From: Anaerolineae bacterium
GTDB taxonomy: Bacteria > Chloroflexota > Anaerolineae > Aggregatilineales > Phototrophicaceae
Length of the DNA: 64,000 nt
Reading direction: 5' to 3'
NCBI GenBank assembly: GCA_019912965.1
Contig: JAIOHM010000153.1
Span: 1 to 64,000, forward strand
The notes beneath the pieces were generated by a model. The model saw nothing but the letters and a program-made list of their open reading frames with translations, ran no database searches and had not been told where the DNA came from. Positions 50,577 to 58,767 of this stretch are shown piece after piece (positions within the stretch are counted from its first letter, which is position 1; every line of letters begins with the position of its first letter). Position numbers and translations under genes: made by a program.

Positions 50577-52094
50577 TTATTCGTCGGTTTCTTCGGTTAT
50601 ATCTCGTGTTTTCTGAGGATACGGATCAAAGCCAGGCTGTTCCCCAATCTTGTCTCGAATCATGGCGTCAATGATTTCAGCAGGAACCCCACGTTTGAGA
50701 GACTCTTGTCGGATGTAGGCCGCAACGGTCTCATCTGGTTCAGGCATTTTGGCAAGTGGTAATCCCTCAGGAGGAACAACTTTGACGATACATTCTTGCA
50801 GGCGACCATCCACCACCAGACGGGCATGAGCCTGATAGTTGGGGAGATTGGTCAGTCTATTGGCCTGTTCAGCCGCGACATCGGAATAGGAACGCCGAAT
50901 ACCAGGTCTTGGGTATTGGACGGTGTTATCTGGCCAGTAAAATCCATTCATGGCAGGGTCAACGTAGGGAAGTCGCTGACTTTCCCATACGGTATCTGGC
51001 TCAGGAGGCGTGTTGTCAAATTGCGTTGCTAATTCATGCGAATCGATGCCAGATACCCGCATGACGACGAAGTTCGCTACATTGAGGGTAGAGCCACGAT
51101 TGAGATCGTCCAATTGATCTCGAAATTGGTGAGCGACAACAGTATCAATGCCATACTTGCGAACTTCGCTTTGCAATACGCTGAAGGTATCTGAGTTTGC
51201 AAAGGATTGGTACTCATCCACGTAGAGATGAAAGGGGACACGCTTTTTCGCAGGAGTATCACGGCGCGTGAGTGCTGCCATCAGGATGAGATTGACGAGC
51301 ACCGAGCCAAGTAATGCACTATTGTCTTCTCCCAGAGACCCTTTGGAGAGGTTCACCAGCATGATTTTGCGGTTATCCATAATCTTGCGCAGGGAAAATG
51401 CAGTTGTCGGTTGGGATATGATGCGGCGGATGCGCGGATCAGCGAGAAAGCGACCAATTTTGTTTAAGGATGACCCAATGAGTTCAATGAGATCCCGTGG
51501 GCTTCGGGTATAAGCGTAAAATTGAACCTCCCAGAACTGTTTCAAATAATAGTCATTCACCATTTGAACATACTTACGACGGTGCAGTGGATCAGTCAAA
51601 AGCAATGACAAATCAAGGAATGTTGATTGAGGGGTAGCCATGAGGGTGAGGATAGATATTCGCAGCAAATCTTCCATCCTTGGCCCCCAGCTATACGCAA
51701 AAAGTCGATGTAATGTGTTAATCACAGTTGAGGTGACTTGTTGCACTTGTTGTTCATCGCTGCGATCACAGGCAAAGAGATTGAGGCCAAGCGGGCGTGT
51801 CCGCTGATCTGGATCACCTGGCGCAAAGAGCAGCACATCGTCTTTGCGGTTTTGGGGAATGAGGGTGAGAAGTTCATCGGCTAAGTCCCCATGAGGGTCA
51901 ATAGCGCACACTCCTTCACCCGCGACAATATCCTGAACAATCAGTGATTTTAGGAGGGTGGTTTTACCCACCCCCGTCGTACCGAGGAGATAAAGGGACT
52001 GTTTTCGTGCTTCAGGGGTTAGCTCAACCCATTCATCCATCTCAGTGAGTGTTCCGTCTGGGTTTTCTACCAATCGCTTCCCCAAGAGTGGCAT
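50577..52094 (-). CDS. VirD4/TraG-type coupling-like ATPase
   Basis: A 505 aa protein with Walker A GTTGVGKTT (38-46) and Walker B HLYVDEYQ (289-296). It resembles TraD/TraG/VirD4 or HerA-type DNA-pumping ATPases (CAIDPHGDLADELL and VAHQFRDQLDDLNRG). No N-terminal membrane helix is seen, so it may be a soluble coupling or DNA-partitioning version. It lies with Replic_Relax and two PH-like proteins. Classical T4SS genes are absent. Confidence 0.87.
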   Translation of the reverse strand: MPLLGKRLVENPDGTLTEMDEWVELTPEARKQSLYLLGTTGVGKTTLLKSLIVQDIVAGEGVCAIDPHGDLADELLTLIPQNRKDDVLLFAPGDPDQRTRPLGLNLFACDRSDEQQVQQVTSTVINTLHRLFAYSWGPRMEDLLRISILTLMATPQSTFLDLSLLLTDPLHRRKYVQMVNDYYLKQFWEVQFYAYTRSPRDLIELIGSSLNKIGRFLADPRIRRIISQPTTAFSLRKIMDNRKIMLVNLSKGSLGEDNSALLGSVLVNLILMAALTRRDTPAKKRVPFHLYVDEYQSFANSDTFSVLQSEVRKYGIDTVVAHQFRDQLDDLNRGSTLNVANFVVMRVSGIDSHELATQFDNTPPEPDTVWESQRLPYVDPAMNGFYWPDNTVQYPRPGIRRSYSDVAAEQANRLTNLPNYQAHARLVVDGRLQECIVKVVPPEGLPLAKMPEPDETVAAYIRQESLKRGVPAEIIDAMIRDKIGEQPGFDPYPQKTRDITEETDE

Positions 52095-52125
52095 GTTGCC
52101 CCTCCACCCCCATATTCGCCGAATC

Positions 52126-52572
52126 TTATTCTTGAGTACGCTTTACGATGCCGTAGCCTCTTGCAGTAGCATCCAGATAGCTAGTGACGGCATTCGCGAT
52201 AACGTCCGTTAATGCCCGCGCATTATTGGCCGCACGAGTCAGGAGTTTGAAATTTCGTTCGAATTGGCTGCCCACGCCTTTGTAGACGATTTCAACACCG
52301 AACGTTTCATTAGGAGCTACCAATACGCCATCCCGTTCGATAATCAGCCCTTTGAACTCGATTTCGCGAACGCGGACAATGCTCTCGTAGAAAACAGTTT
52401 GGATGACTCTGGCATCTGGCGTGACCACGACGAGTTTTTCAACGGCCAACACTAATGCGGCTGAGCCGACATACGGCAAACCAGAACCAGGTACACAATC
52501 TGCACGAGCAGCGCCTACCCAATCTGGGACAATTTGTGAGAGTTGGGCGTAGGCTGGAATAATTTGCGACAT
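52126..52572 (-). CDS. Bacterial PH-like domain protein
   Basis: A 148 aa protein with beta-strand-rich sequence (VLAVEKLVVVTPDARVIQTV and ESIVRVREIEFKGLIIERDG) and a C-terminal helix (ARALTDVIANAVTSYLDATA), the layout of bacterial PH-like domains. It follows the 165 aa gene by 2 bases and precedes the VirD4-like gene by 31. It may be a membrane- or lipid-associated adaptor for that ATPase; inference. Confidence 0.65.
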   Translation of the reverse strand: MSQIIPAYAQLSQIVPDWVGAARADCVPGSGLPYVGSAALVLAVEKLVVVTPDARVIQTVFYESIVRVREIEFKGLIIERDGVLVAPNETFGVEIVYKGVGSQFERNFKLLTRAANNARALTDVIANAVTSYLDATARGYGIVKRTQE

Positions 52573-52574
52573 GG

Positions 52575-53060
52575 CTAGAAATCCCGAACGGCTACACGAT
52601 TTTTGCTATTGTCCTGTCGCCGATTTGTGCCGCGTTTATCCCAAATTTCTTGAATGATGTGTTTAACACGATCTCGATCAGGTCTGCGCCTGCTGAGTGA
52701 GAAGACGGTTGTAGCGTTGAGACCGTGATATTCGTCCCAAGCGACAACGTAGATTTGTACTTCGTAGGCGGTGTATTCCCAGTAGAACAGGTAATAGACG
52801 ACTGGTAAGGCGAGAAACATTGTCCCTAGTGTGAGAAAGACGGACAGGTAAAAACGCCATTCTGCCGCCCATAGAGTGGTTTCAAAGTTCCAGTACAGTT
52901 TGTCGATGTGTTCAAGCGGAATCTTGTGAGTGAAGTCGCCGTAGGTAAAAACAAGATTGCCATTTGTGATCTCAAGCGTTCCCGTGAGATTTTGAGAGGG
53001 CAGCGCGGGATTGGTTGTTCCTTCACCTAGCAAAGTAATGGCGGTCGGTAGCTCAGACAT
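52575..53060 (-). CDS. PH-like protein with two membrane helices
   Basis: A 161 aa protein starting at ATG 53060 behind GGAGGA (an upstream TTG overlaps that site). A beta-rich N-terminus (TGTLEITNGNLVFTYGDFTH) is followed by paired hydrophobic helices (WRFYLSVFLTLGTMFLALPV and YYLFYWEYTAYEVQIYVV) and a basic end (RRQDNSKNRVAVRDF). It may tether the transfer module to the membrane. Overlaps the zinc-ribbon gene by 8 bases. Confidence 0.65.
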   Translation of the reverse strand: MSELPTAITLLGEGTTNPALPSQNLTGTLEITNGNLVFTYGDFTHKIPLEHIDKLYWNFETTLWAAEWRFYLSVFLTLGTMFLALPVVYYLFYWEYTAYEVQIYVVAWDEYHGLNATTVFSLSRRRPDRDRVKHIIQEIWDKRGTNRRQDNSKNRVAVRDF

Positions 53061-53259
53061 GGGTTCCTCCAACTGTTACTGGCAGATTTATTTGTTTGGT
53101 TGAATCATTTGGGCGGGTAACGGGAACTGCGATGGAATGTAACGAGGTTTCTGGTTTGAAGACCTTAGCCTCCCGACAATAGGGGCAGTAGGGGATGGTT
53201 CCTGTAAGATACTGGAACTCACAGTGACAGGTGGGGCAGAGAGCGTCAACAACGTTCAT
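53053..53259 (-). CDS. Small zinc-ribbon protein
   Basis: A 68 aa protein from ATG 53259 with AAGGAG upstream. CPTCHCEFQYLTGT then IPYCPYCREAKVF gives the two CxxC pairs of a zinc ribbon. It is the first gene of the minus-strand transfer operon (53259 to 49599). The role is unknown. Confidence 0.7.
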   Translation of the reverse strand: MNVVDALCPTCHCEFQYLTGTIPYCPYCREAKVFKPETSLHSIAVPVTRPNDSTKQINLPVTVGGTHV

Positions 53260-53395
53260 TTCACACTCCTTAATTACATGTATTCGTGTTGCACCTCTAC
53301 ACACAATTTTTTACTAGTAGTACAGTAACGTCTAGGCGGATAAAACGCAGTTTTTTCCAGTCTTAACATTCATTTCATGTAGAGGATTAAAGAAA

Positions 53396-54670
53396 ATGGG
53401 TAAGGGTGGACGCTTATTAGCAGAAAAACGCGGGCAGTCGAAACTAGAATACATGACGGCTCGGATACAATTAATTAGTAATGGTCGGTTTAAAACCAAC
53501 GCTGGTACCCTTAGCCGAATTGAGCGTGGGAGGCGTATTCCTACAGATCGTGCGCGTATAGAGGTGATAGAAATCGCTTATGGTATAGAACAAGGCATGT
53601 TATACGAATTATTTCGGCAAGATATTAGGAGTAGAAAGGTTTATTCTGAGTCGAATAACTTATCTGAAACATCCAATAGCGCGATAGAAACAGCTTCTTT
53701 GGCACTAAAAGATTTGTATGATGGAAAGCCTATTGAAGCGCAAAGTCGATTGGATGAGATGGTTGAAAATGTTCTTGCCCGATTAGATATGGAAAAAAAC
53801 AATTCCCAAGCGGTGAATGAATTACGGCTGAAGTTGTCTGATCTGTACTGCAAAACAATATGGGTGCAACATTCTTTGTCGAAACCCGAGACTGTCTTTG
53901 ATGATACAGAATCTGAGTACAAAGAGGCTATTAGACATATCCGTAAGGTAATTGGAACGACCCGCACAAGCGAGACACTTAATCCCCTTATAGCTGAGGC
54001 GGAAAAAAGTGAAATTGAAGCAAAATCACTCTTTGCAGATACTTACTACATTAAGCGCAACTATCGATATGGTGCTCGATGGGCGTTACGTGTTTTGCGA
54101 AACCCGTCTATTTACGCGCATACGAAACAGCGATCCCTTCGTGCGTGGCTTTTGTGTAGCGGACTCAGCGACTACTCAAGTGATAACCTCAATGTACCTC
54201 GGGCTGTGGGGGAATGCACAGCATTTATTGGCTCAGTCCTTGAGGAAAATACGCCAGATAGTGCCAGAGTACGAATGATGCTTTGGGAAAGTATTGCACG
54301 GACATACATTTTGTATGCTGAGGATGAGAAACAACCTGAGGATATTCGCAAGCGTTTGAAGGAAGCTGAAACATTTGTGGATAAAGTGCACGAGGCATTT
54401 GCGGTCTATCAACAACTTTGGAATGAGCCATTGCCAAGTTTTCAATTTCATATTGTTCGAAGTAGGTTAAACATATTAAAAGTTGCCCGTAAGAAAAGAT
54501 TGCCAGTCCCTATTGATATGGCGATAGCATTAGCTACTCAAGGCTTTGCACTTGCTCGTCCTAACTATCCTCGCTTTTGGTTTCAAACGAAAGAAATTGT
54601 TGAGAAATTACGGATAACGAGCCACTTCAGTGATGAGTTAGCATCCCCTCTGGAATTTCGTACATCATAG
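53396..54670 (+). CDS. XRE-type HTH regulator with TPR-like domain
   Basis: A 424 aa protein. The N-terminal about 60 residues form an XRE-like HTH (QISLIS/TLSRIERGRRIPTD type; here TNAGTLSRIERGRRIPTDRA). The rest is helical and TPR-like, as in Rgg/PlcR-type peptide-sensing regulators, with repeated WALRVLRNPSIY and ARVRMMLWESIART segments. It is divergent from the transfer operon at 53259, so it likely controls it. A ligand is unknown. AGAGGA precedes the start. Confidence 0.77.
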   Translation: MGKGGRLLAEKRGQSKLEYMTARIQLISNGRFKTNAGTLSRIERGRRIPTDRARIEVIEIAYGIEQGMLYELFRQDIRSRKVYSESNNLSETSNSAIETASLALKDLYDGKPIEAQSRLDEMVENVLARLDMEKNNSQAVNELRLKLSDLYCKTIWVQHSLSKPETVFDDTESEYKEAIRHIRKVIGTTRTSETLNPLIAEAEKSEIEAKSLFADTYYIKRNYRYGARWALRVLRNPSIYAHTKQRSLRAWLLCSGLSDYSSDNLNVPRAVGECTAFIGSVLEENTPDSARVRMMLWESIARTYILYAEDEKQPEDIRKRLKEAETFVDKVHEAFAVYQQLWNEPLPSFQFHIVRSRLNILKVARKKRLPVPIDMAIALATQGFALARPNYPRFWFQTKEIVEKLRITSHFSDELASPLEFRTS

Positions 54671-54678
54671 GGTGTTTG

Positions 54679-55191
54679 CTATTCAGGAAGTTGTTCCCAT
54701 TCAGCTAATGTTTGGATGACCTCTCGCTCAAGACGGTTTCCTTTTGGATACCGTTCGGGGCGATGTCTAAGTTCAATCCGAAATGTGTCTTTTTTGATCA
54801 TTTTCTTGAGAACACGAATCTCATGAATATTTTTTGCTTTCTGCAATAAATACTGCAAATTGAAGCGTAAACAGAGATGAGATAATGCATCGTTTCCGTG
54901 AAGATTTATATCTGCCACACAGTATCGTTGTATTGGTTGAGCGAGTTTTATAAGATCAGGAGTATCTTTAAATTCTTCAGAAAAATCAACGGCATCGAGA
55001 CTCTCAGCAGAAATGTACCTGCCTTGCCGAAGTCGAATCATTACCTCTCGAAAACGGTCATCAACCGATATATTTTGAGATAATTCCCTAGAGGAAGACC
55101 CAGTTGGCACAGCTTCATCAGTATGGGATGTAATAGGTGGTTCATCTTCGTGGGACATTGCACGGATAATGTACTCTTGTCTGCCTCCCAT
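54679..55191 (-). CDS. Hypothetical protein
   Basis: A 170 aa protein, or 159 aa from ATG 55158. The N-terminus is acidic and Ser/Pro rich. The C-terminal 100 residues look helical with basic character (LLQKAKNIHEIRVLKKMIKK, RPERYPKGNRLEREVIQTLA). It converges on the HTH-TPR gene by 8 bases. No family is recognised; a DNA- or RNA-binding accessory is possible. Confidence 0.55.
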   Translation of the reverse strand: MGGRQEYIIRAMSHEDEPPITSHTDEAVPTGSSSRELSQNISVDDRFREVMIRLRQGRYISAESLDAVDFSEEFKDTPDLIKLAQPIQRYCVADINLHGNDALSHLCLRFNLQYLLQKAKNIHEIRVLKKMIKKDTFRIELRHRPERYPKGNRLEREVIQTLAEWEQLPE

Positions 55192-55416
55192 GAAAAGTGG
55201 GGAAATTGCACAATGTCAACGGAATAGATCGGTTTATCCTTTATTAAAAATGGAAAAAATTGAAAAATTCTTGTCTTGAAAGTTGTTTGTAGGTGAATTA
55301 GGGTGACAGAGTTGGAACAGATGTCATAAAAACTACGAAGAAACCCAGTTGCGCTGACTGATTTTGGTTCGCATCTGTATCCTTGATAACCGCCCTATGT
55401 ACAACGGATCGCTACA
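55192..55416. other. Intergenic region
   Basis: About 225 bases between the divergent genes at 55191 and 55417. It is AT-rich and should carry their promoters. No clear box or hairpin was found. Confidence 0.3.
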
Positions 55417-55629
55417 GTGAAAAACAATTTAGGTGGTCAAGTTCAATACATCCTGCCGAAATCAGCAGATATCCAAGGGTATGCCAAGATAGTTTGTGAG
55501 GCGCTGGCGGGTCGCATGAATAATTCTTCATGTTTTGACCCCATATCTATCGTGCGTGGTGTTGCTGAGTTTGCGGAATTTGCAGCACGGGTAGTGGCAA
55601 ACCATATCAACGAGCAGCCAAATGGTTGA
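55417..55629 (+). CDS. Hypothetical 70 aa protein
   Basis: A 70 aa protein starting at GTG 55417, helical (FDPISIVRGVAEFAEFAARV and VANHINEQ). No Shine-Dalgarno or family is recognised, so it is a weak call. The neighbouring 55642-55893 frame looks spurious. Confidence 0.4.
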   Translation: MKNNLGGQVQYILPKSADIQGYAKIVCEALAGRMNNSSCFDPISIVRGVAEFAEFAARVVANHINEQPNG

Positions 55630-55907
55630 CAAGGATGAAAAATGAGCCACTGTCATTATGTGCTACGATTGACACCAGAAAATTCTTGCAGTATCGTTTT
55701 GAGCATAACACCCAAACGGAAAGCGAACCGCGTTGAGTGGTCGAACACCCAACACGGCTCTAACCCGACACTGAATACAGCAGTGAACGGGCTGCGGCAC
55801 ATTATAGTTCAACATTCCTCATCTGTCTTTTACAGATTCAGCGGCTCGATCGACATTCATTGTTGGTTGGGTCGCTTTATATTTTTTCCCTAGAGTAAGG
55901 TGTACCG
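55630..55907. other. Intergenic region upstream of the recombinase unit
   Basis: About 280 bases holding only a non-protein-like frame (55642-55893). This region should contain the promoter of the recombinase set. No clear sites were identified. Confidence 0.3.
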
Positions 55908-56105
55908 ATGCGAAAGTATATCTTCTCTAACGGAACTATTCGGGTCACAAAGGGCATACGCAAACCGCAGCGCGGGAAGAATAAATTTGAGTTGGCGACT
56001 GTGGTTATGGTATTTGCTGATGCAGTCATGAACCAAGAGCGAGAATCTGAGCCGACTACGAAAGAGAGCGACAGTGATGAATCCCGAACCGAACCTGAAG
56101 CCTGA
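55908..56105 (+). CDS. Small basic protein before the recombinase
   Basis: A 65 aa protein with a basic N-terminal half (FSNGTIRVTKGIRKPQRGKN) and an acidic tail (PTTKESDSDESRTEPEA). It overlaps the recombinase start by 29 bases, so translation may be coupled. It could be a small recombinase accessory or a spurious frame. Confidence 0.45.
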   Translation: MRKYIFSNGTIRVTKGIRKPQRGKNKFELATVVMVFADAVMNQERESEPTTKESDSDESRTEPEA

Positions 56106-57780
56106 AAAACGCCTCCGCTATGCCATTTACAGCCGTTACTCTTCCGATATGCAAAATGAGTTGAGTCTTGAAGCGCAAGAATCCTGCTGCCGAGAAGCGA
56201 TAGCTAAACGCGGCGGAGTTGTTGTAGCTGTTTATCAGGATAGCGCAAAAACTGGATGGAGCTTAGAACGTGACGGTTTCAATGACTTCAGAATTGCAGC
56301 CGAGCATGGGAAGTTTGACGCAGCTATGTTTTGGAAGTTTGATAGACTTGCTCGAAATCATGAACATTCAGTCATGATTAAAATGCTGCTTCGCCATGAA
56401 TATGGACTAAAACTGTATTGTGTTGAAGGTTTTAGTGAAGACGAGGATGACTCACCATATTCCGCCATGATGGAGCAAATGTTAGCGGTGTTCTCTGCGT
56501 TCTACTCGAAAAACCTAAGCAGCGAAACCAAACGTGGCAAACGACAGCGGGCAATTAAAGGCCATTTTAATGGGAGTGTCCCACCTATTGGCTACATTCT
56601 CGTCACAAGTATGCAGGCCGCTGTTGATCGACCAGCAGGGTTATACATTTTTCCTCGTGTGGCAGCGATTGTCCGACGGGCGTTTCGTTTGTATGCGACA
56701 GGGAAGTACAGCGATGCCGATATTGCCAATTGGATGAATCAGCGTTCGATCATCAAGGAACTCCGCGAAGGACGCCAGCCAATCAATAAAGAGATGGTAC
56801 GAGATATGCTCCAAAATCGAGTATACACAGGACGTGTGCCACATACTGATACCATCTATAACGGTTCAATGGGAGAAAAGAAGGTCAGCAAACGCCATCG
56901 TTCTGAATGGTTTGAAGGTAAACACGAAGGCTTTATTTCTGATGAACTATTTGAGGAATGCCAGGCAGCACGGGCAGGCATGGTGCGGCATCGTCATGCA
57001 TCAAGTAAGGAGCGTGTATATATCCTGTATGACCGAGTGTTTTGCGCTCAATGTGTTGGGAGTAAGCCTACTGGTTTAGTAGATGATAACTATGGACGGA
57101 TGCGCCCCAAGTTTCATAAACAGCGCGGCTATGCATACTACCACTGTCTCTCGCATGATAGAGGGTATGGCAAGTGTGGTCAGCGTGCCATGCCAGCTCA
57201 TGAAATTGATGCTCAAGTAGTGTGGATTTTGACCCATATGATTATTCCCGATGGATTCAAGGAGCGGGTTGAGGCGGCTGTTCGCAGCCGTGTGGAAAAT
57301 GCAGCAGCGATTCAGCGGATGGCAGAGATTAGGGAAATTATAGAACGGATCGATTTTCGGTGGGATCAGGGATTTATATCAAAGGAGGAGTATGTCGAAA
57401 AACGGCGGCAACTTGACTTGGAAATCAGTTCACTACGCCCGATTGATTATGATGAACTGACCGAAGCAGCTGACTTAATTACAAATTTCGGGACATATTG
57501 GGATGGTTGTAAGGAAGTTAATGAGCCAGAAATCGCGCAGCAACAACTGATTTCTAAAATTGTTGAGCGCGTATTTGTTCACAACAGGAAGGTGGTAGCA
57601 TTGGCATTGTATGGAGATTTCGGTGTGATATTGGGAGAAAACGAAACCGCCTCATACTTGGTAGCTGAGGCGATTGCTGAAAGCTTATTGGTTGACGGTA
57701 AACTTGATGCTTATCGTAACCACTTCGGGAGTGACGGGATTCGAACCCGCGATCTTTGCCTTGACAGGGCAATATGTTAG
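56077..57780 (+). CDS. Large serine recombinase (element integrase)
   Basis: A 567 aa large serine recombinase. The N-terminal resolvase domain has YAIYSRYSSDMQ with Ser22 (numbering from ATG 56077) as nucleophile; MFWKFDRLARNHEH holds further catalytic Arg residues. The recombinase domain, zinc ribbon (CAQCVGSKPTG, YYHCLSHDRGYGKC) and C-terminal coiled coil follow. Its last 18 codons read through the opposite strand of tRNA-Asp, ending GSDGIRTRDLCLDRAIC. Reading into the tRNA suggests it sits at the integration junction. An ATG/GTG pair at 56074/56077 makes 56077 the best start. Confidence 0.9.
   Translation: MNPEPNLKPEKRLRYAIYSRYSSDMQNELSLEAQESCCREAIAKRGGVVVAVYQDSAKTGWSLERDGFNDFRIAAEHGKFDAAMFWKFDRLARNHEHSVMIKMLLRHEYGLKLYCVEGFSEDEDDSPYSAMMEQMLAVFSAFYSKNLSSETKRGKRQRAIKGHFNGSVPPIGYILVTSMQAAVDRPAGLYIFPRVAAIVRRAFRLYATGKYSDADIANWMNQRSIIKELREGRQPINKEMVRDMLQNRVYTGRVPHTDTIYNGSMGEKKVSKRHRSEWFEGKHEGFISDELFEECQAARAGMVRHRHASSKERVYILYDRVFCAQCVGSKPTGLVDDNYGRMRPKFHKQRGYAYYHCLSHDRGYGKCGQRAMPAHEIDAQVVWILTHMIIPDGFKERVEAAVRSRVENAAAIQRMAEIREIIERIDFRWDQGFISKEEYVEKRRQLDLEISSLRPIDYDELTEAADLITNFGTYWDGCKEVNEPEIAQQQLISKIVERVFVHNRKVVALALYGDFGVILGENETASYLVAEAIAESLLVDGKLDAYRNHFGSDGIRTRDLCLDRAIC
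57726..57750. repeat. Candidate right attachment repeat (partner at 4293-4317)
   Basis: The tRNA-Asp 3' end, matched at 22 of 25 positions by 4293-4317 in the same orientation. It defines the proposed right border of the element. Confidence 0.45.
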
Positions 57781-57799
57781 GCCGCTACACCACACCCCC
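57726..57799 (-). tRNA. tRNA-Asp(GTC)
   Basis: A 74-base tRNA. The acceptor stem GGGGGTG/CACTCCC (one G-U) is complete, the anticodon stem TTGCC/GGCAA carries loop CTGTCAA with anticodon GTC, and the T-arm GCGGG-TTCGAAT-CCCGT is canonical. Discriminator G73 fits Asp. CCA is not encoded. It lies antisense to the recombinase end, and its own promoter is at 57819-57847. It is the likely target site for element integration. Confidence 0.95.
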
Positions 57800-57818
57800 T
57801 AAAGATGTGACGACGGGC

Positions 57819-57847
57819 AGTATATCAACTGCTCCTTTGACTGTCAA
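57819..57847 (-). promoter_or_regulatory. Sigma-70 promoter of tRNA-Asp
   Basis: Read on the minus strand, TTGACA (57842-57847) and TATACT (57819-57824) are separated by exactly 17 bases, 20-25 bases before the tRNA 5' end. A near-consensus housekeeping promoter. Confidence 0.85.
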
Positions 57848-57888
57848 TACAGATTTTTTGTGAAATGGAACAGGATTTCATCAGACCT

Positions 57889-58767
57889 TTACTTGCGGAG
57901 TCGAGGATCGAACCAGTCGCGTAAACCATCGCCAATGAAGTTAAAGGCCATCACCAGAATGGCGATTCCCAACCCCGGAAACAGCCACATCCACCACTGG
58001 TCGAAGAAGTCGATGCCAACCGAAACCATGCGTCCCCATTCCGGTGAAGATGGCTCTGGCCCTAATCCCAAAAAGCTCAAGCCAGCGAAGGTCAAAATAG
58101 CATTGCCAACGTCCAGCGTTGCCAGCACAATGGTAGACGAGATGCAATTGGGCAGCACTGTGCGGAACAGAATGTAAAATCCGTTCGCGCCGATGCTCCT
58201 TGTACCTTCGACAAATTCTTTGGTTTTGACTTCCAGTACCAACCCGCGAACGAGGCGGGCGTAACTCGGCCACCAAACGACCACCAATGCCAGAATCGCG
58301 TTGCGAATATCCGGGCCTAGTGCGGCATTGATCGCCAGCGCGAGGATAATGGTGGGAAAGGCCATGAATAATTCGGTGATTCGCATGAGGAGTTCATCCC
58401 AAAGCCCACCAACATAGCCCGCAACCGCGCCAATTAATGTACCGATCAAGCTACCGATGATGATGACCATCAAACTGGCGGGGACGGTGATGTTTGCGCC
58501 ATATAAAACCCGACTGAGAATGTCGCGGCCTAGTTCGTCTGTGCCAAAACGATGGATTTCATTTGGTGCTTGCAGGCGTTCATTGACGTTCTGTTTCAAC
58601 GGATCATAGGGGGCGATTTGCGGCGAAAGCAATCCCAACACCAGCCATAGGACGATGATCACCAACCCGAAGGCGACCATCGGATTACGGATGATCTGTC
58701 GCAGGAGTTTTGTGCTTTGTTCAGCCCAACCGGATGCGCGGGTCGAGGAAATAATAGAGGATGTCAA
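57889..58767 (-). CDS. Oligopeptide/dipeptide ABC transporter permease (DppC-type)
   Basis: A 292 aa inner-membrane permease of the DppC/OppC type. It has an N-terminal extension with a first helix (VAFGLVIIVLWLVLGLLSPQ), the conserved FGTDELGRDILSRVLYGA and the EAA-loop region (VEGTRSIGANGFYILFRTVL). Five to six helices follow. It imports peptides with the DppB-type partner overlapping by 47 bases. The substrate-binding protein is upstream in the operon; ATPase genes would lie outside the window. Confidence 0.93.
   Translation of the reverse strand: MTSSIISSTRASGWAEQSTKLLRQIIRNPMVAFGLVIIVLWLVLGLLSPQIAPYDPLKQNVNERLQAPNEIHRFGTDELGRDILSRVLYGANITVPASLMVIIIGSLIGTLIGAVAGYVGGLWDELLMRITELFMAFPTIILALAINAALGPDIRNAILALVVVWWPSYARLVRGLVLEVKTKEFVEGTRSIGANGFYILFRTVLPNCISSTIVLATLDVGNAILTFAGLSFLGLGPEPSSPEWGRMVSVGIDFFDQWWMWLFPGLGIAILVMAFNFIGDGLRDWFDPRLRK

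Noticed and set aside
55642-55893. 83 aa frame before the recombinase
   Set aside because: Random-looking composition and no start signal.
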